Positions 62,158 through 64,000 of a stretch of 64,000 nt of DNA are shown piece by piece. A program made the position numbers and the translations under genes. Location of the stretch: NCBI RefSeq assembly GCF_916619195.1, contig NZ_CAKAKL010000009.1, forward strand, positions 205,197 through 269,196, in the 5' to 3' direction. The notes beneath the pieces were generated by a model, which was given only the letters and a program-made list of their open reading frames with translations, did not search any database and had not been told where the DNA came from. The stretch is from Inquilinus sp. Marseille-Q2685. Its GTDB lineage: Bacteria; Pseudomonadota; Alphaproteobacteria; DSM-16000; Inquilinaceae. The first letter of the stretch is position 1. Every line of letters begins with the position of its first letter.

Positions 62158-62247
62158 CTACAGGAATGCTCGCGACGCGACGTAGAGGATGCCCAGCAGG
62201 ATGAACCCCGCGGGAATCACGATCGGTGGAACGAACCAGGCTTTCAT
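62158..62247 (-). CDS. 29-residue single-pass membrane peptide (copy 2)
   Basis: MKAWFVPPIVIPAGFILLGI... ending VASRAFL. It matches the peptide at 57408-57497 at both ends (MKAWFVPP, RAF) with conservative changes in the helix. It lies 38 bp upstream of its larger partner, as in copy 1, indicating a conserved two-gene unit. AGAGTACGCGCC precedes the ATG. Confidence 0.72.
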   Translation of the reverse strand: MKAWFVPPIVIPAGFILLGILYVASRAFL

Positions 62248-62449
62248 GGCGCGTACTCTTGATACTCTGTGGTCCTGCCAAGAAGCAGGCCCATCAGGAG
62301 CGCCCTTCGATCGGGCGATGTCGCCAGCCGACTGATCCGTCACACACGGTCGACGATGTTCAGCGGCTCACCCTCAAGAGATGGTGCGGCTCCGAGGCTA
62401 TTGCGACCGAAATCGTCGTCAATTCCTCCTGCCCTGGCGCTGGACTCGC

Positions 62450-62650
62450 GCAGAAAATACTACTTTTCAGTGCATAATTAACGAAACACAACCATCGCTA
62501 AATACATCATCTGCGTCGGAATGAAGTTTCTACACAAGCGTCCGTCAGTCGTATTATGCCGAAACGCGGTCGGTATATTTTTTGGCAATCTGGAATATAT
62601 TTTAAAATCACTTGATATTTACATATTAGATTCCCACGTACAATTCGGGA
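62450..62650. other. AT-rich island in the 62248-62801 gap
   Basis: About 200 bp that drop to roughly 35-40% GC by eye (e.g. GGAATATATTTTAAAATCAC, 62593-62612) inside ~65-70% GC DNA. No gene was found in 62248-62801. It precedes the 62802 gene, so could be an H-NS-like or promoter region, or a junction of acquired DNA. Confidence 0.55.
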
Positions 62651-62801
62651 TTGCGGCCTCACTGAATGGCGTTACGCATCCAGCTCAAACGGCATCCTGA
62701 TCAAGGGCGCCGGCGCCCGCCCTCCCTGTCGAGCAAGATTGAACTGGGAACGATCGCGTCCTGCTTCGCAGGGAAGCGATATCCCATCACAAGGAAAGAT
62801 C

Positions 62802-63560
62802 ATGGGAAACATCATGTGGCGCGAGAGCCCCTACTGGCCGGACGAGCCGGTGCCGAGCGACTCGCCGCGCGATGCCGAACTGGATCGTTCCGCGGAAGAG
62901 CGCAGCGAAAACGAAGGAATGGCCGAACACCTGGGGAAGTCGCAGGATCCGGCAGGCTGGGAACTGGATCGGGCAGCGCGCATCGGAGGACAAGGAAGCG
63001 CCATCCACGCGTCTGGCGGACCAGTCACCGGCATAGACCATGGTCATGCCCGGAGGCGATATGGCGCGGTCGAGAACACCGATCTGGAGAGACGTGTGCT
63101 CGCGCATGAGCAGATCCTGCAGGCGCTGATCGCCCATATGGCGGAAACCGAGCCGGAGTTCATCAACCGCTTAAATCGCGCGTTCAACAATCCGGACCAT
63201 CTGAGCCGTCGCGAGCACGATTATACGGACACCGCGCAATACGCCGAACAGTTCGTCCGCGAGGTGATCCGTCTTGGAGAAGGGGCGGGGAAACCAGCCG
63301 TCCCCGCCAAGCAGCCGGCAGGCCCGCTTCTGCGCGCATCGACTGTGGAGCATGATGGCGAGCAACATGGGATCGTCCCGACGGTGTTCCTGGTGGCCCA
63401 CCAGGCCGGGAGATGGACAGTGACCAGGGACGGGCAGTTCTACGGTCATTACTTCGCGGGGAAACCGGCTCAGGACGCGGCGCAGGCCGCGATCCGTGCC
63501 ATCATCGCGAACGGCGGATCGGCGGTCATGACCCGCCCGCGGCCGCGCGAGGCCGGCTGA
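62802..63560 (+). CDS. Hypothetical protein with C-terminal DUF2188-like domain
   Basis: A 252-residue soluble protein. The N-terminal ~90 residues are hydrophilic and low in order (YWPDEPVPSDSPRDAELDRS). A helical middle (ENTDLERRVLAHEQILQALIAHMAETEPEFINRLNRAF) follows. The C-terminal ~55-residue module (VFLVAHQAGRWTVTRDGQFYGHYFAGKPAQDAAQAAIRAIIANGG) resembles DUF2188, a small beta-beta-alpha domain of unknown role. The ATG at 62802 has AAGGAAAG 4 bases upstream. It is followed by groES. Confidence 0.7.
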   Translation: MGNIMWRESPYWPDEPVPSDSPRDAELDRSAEERSENEGMAEHLGKSQDPAGWELDRAARIGGQGSAIHASGGPVTGIDHGHARRRYGAVENTDLERRVLAHEQILQALIAHMAETEPEFINRLNRAFNNPDHLSRREHDYTDTAQYAEQFVREVIRLGEGAGKPAVPAKQPAGPLLRASTVEHDGEQHGIVPTVFLVAHQAGRWTVTRDGQFYGHYFAGKPAQDAAQAAIRAIIANGGSAVMTRPRPREAG

Positions 63561-63685
63561 CGAACGACTGAGCTCGTTCGTTCCTGCATCAGCGCGACGG
63601 CAAGACAGAGATCGGCGACGGGGAAGCCTGCTCCCTGCGCCGCAACCAAGTTGCTTACTGCACAGTTCATCAAAGGATTCAGGTG

Positions 63686-63973
63686 ATGAGATTCCGCCCA
63701 TTGCACGACCGGATCGTGGTCCGCCGCATCGATGCCGAAGCCAAGACCGCAGGCGGGATCATCATCCCCGACACCGCCCAGGAGAAGCCGCAGCAGGGCG
63801 AGGTCGTGGCCGTCGGCCTTGGCGCACGGGATATGAATGGTGTGATCCAAGCGCTCGATGTCGGCGTCGGCGACCGCATCCTGTTCGGCAAATGGTCCGG
63901 CTCCGAGATCCGGCTCGAGGGGGTCGACTACCTCGTGATGAAGGAGAGCGACGTGATCGGCGTCGTCGCCTGA
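63686..63973 (+). CDS. groES: Co-chaperonin GroES
   Basis: A 95-residue complete Gro[44 protein letters not shown], with the mobile loop at ~17-32, and the end [11 protein letters not shown]. It forms the heptameric lid of the GroEL chamber. The ATG at 63686 follows AAAGGATTCAGG; a GTG one codon upstream is possible. groEL would lie just right of the window. No CIRCE inverted repeat (TTAGCACTC-N9-GAGTGCTAA) is visible upstream, so it is probably an accessory copy regulated differently from a main groESL operon. Confidence 0.95.
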   Translation: MRFRPLHDRIVVRRIDAEAKTAGGIIIPDTAQEKPQQGEVVAVGLGARDMNGVIQALDVGVGDRILFGKWSGSEIRLEGVDYLVMKESDVIGVVA

Positions 63974-64000
63974 TCCCACCCGCCTCCCACATCCCCCCTC

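Noticed and set aside
63561..63685. CIRCE or sigma-32 promoter before groES
   Set aside because: No TTAGCACTC-N9-GAGTGCTAA and no convincing heat-shock -35/-10 pair could be found.

Overview
The window is very GC-rich DNA from a free-living, aerobic alphaproteobacterium, probably in or near the Rhodospirillales (an Azospirillum/Inquilinus-like organism). This placement is inferred. It rests on the LexA-box type (GTTC-N7-GTTC), the imuA-imuB-dnaE2 mutagenesis cassette, the ~1,620-residue NAD-glutamate dehydrogenase, COQ7, the class II LysS and the codon bias. No rRNA is present to confirm it.

Positions 1-44,111 look like ordinary chromosome. In order they hold: a partial MHS-type transporter divergent from a MarR regulator with an 18-bp palindromic operator; a DUF2000 gene and an AraC regulator; an SDR-uxuA-FAD oxidoreductase operon and alkB; a GST gene; a ClC channel; coq7-hrpB; a frameshifted lipoprotein gene; lysS; the SOS cassette imuA-imuB-dnaE2 with a clear LexA box; gdhB; an Lrp regulator and a HAD hydrolase. 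A cobalamin riboswitch follows, placed directly in front of a glycine-betaine-demethylase-like pair (gbcA/gbcB). Next come an NMT1/THI5-type ABC transporter operon with a cytosine-deaminase-like amidohydrolase and an FAD oxidase, facing RidA and creatininase genes. The segment ends with a housekeeping operon (thioredoxin-TPR, LonSB, Trm112, DUF971, class III cyclase), a ProXp-type deacylase and tRNA-Gly(GCC). Several families of palindromic repeats fill the intergenic gaps.

From tRNA-Gly (44,037-44,111) to the end the character changes to that of an integrated element: a VapBC-like toxin-antitoxin pair, DUF2958, a large plasmid/ICE-type ParB, 104-bp degenerate tandem repeats, two genes of clearly lower GC, an IS91-type element with its own tyrosine recombinase, and a NYN/OST-HTH gene. 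The lower-GC genes are a PD-(D/E)XK-like protein and a GHKL-ATPase fused to a PD-(D/E)XK nuclease. They are the best candidate here for an undescribed defence module. The right end (55.7-64 kb) reads as a stress cargo: fatty acid desaturase, two copies of a small membrane-protein module, Sel1 protein, transglutaminase-like protein, NhaA, a DUF2188-like protein and an accessory groES. The island's right border is not in the window.
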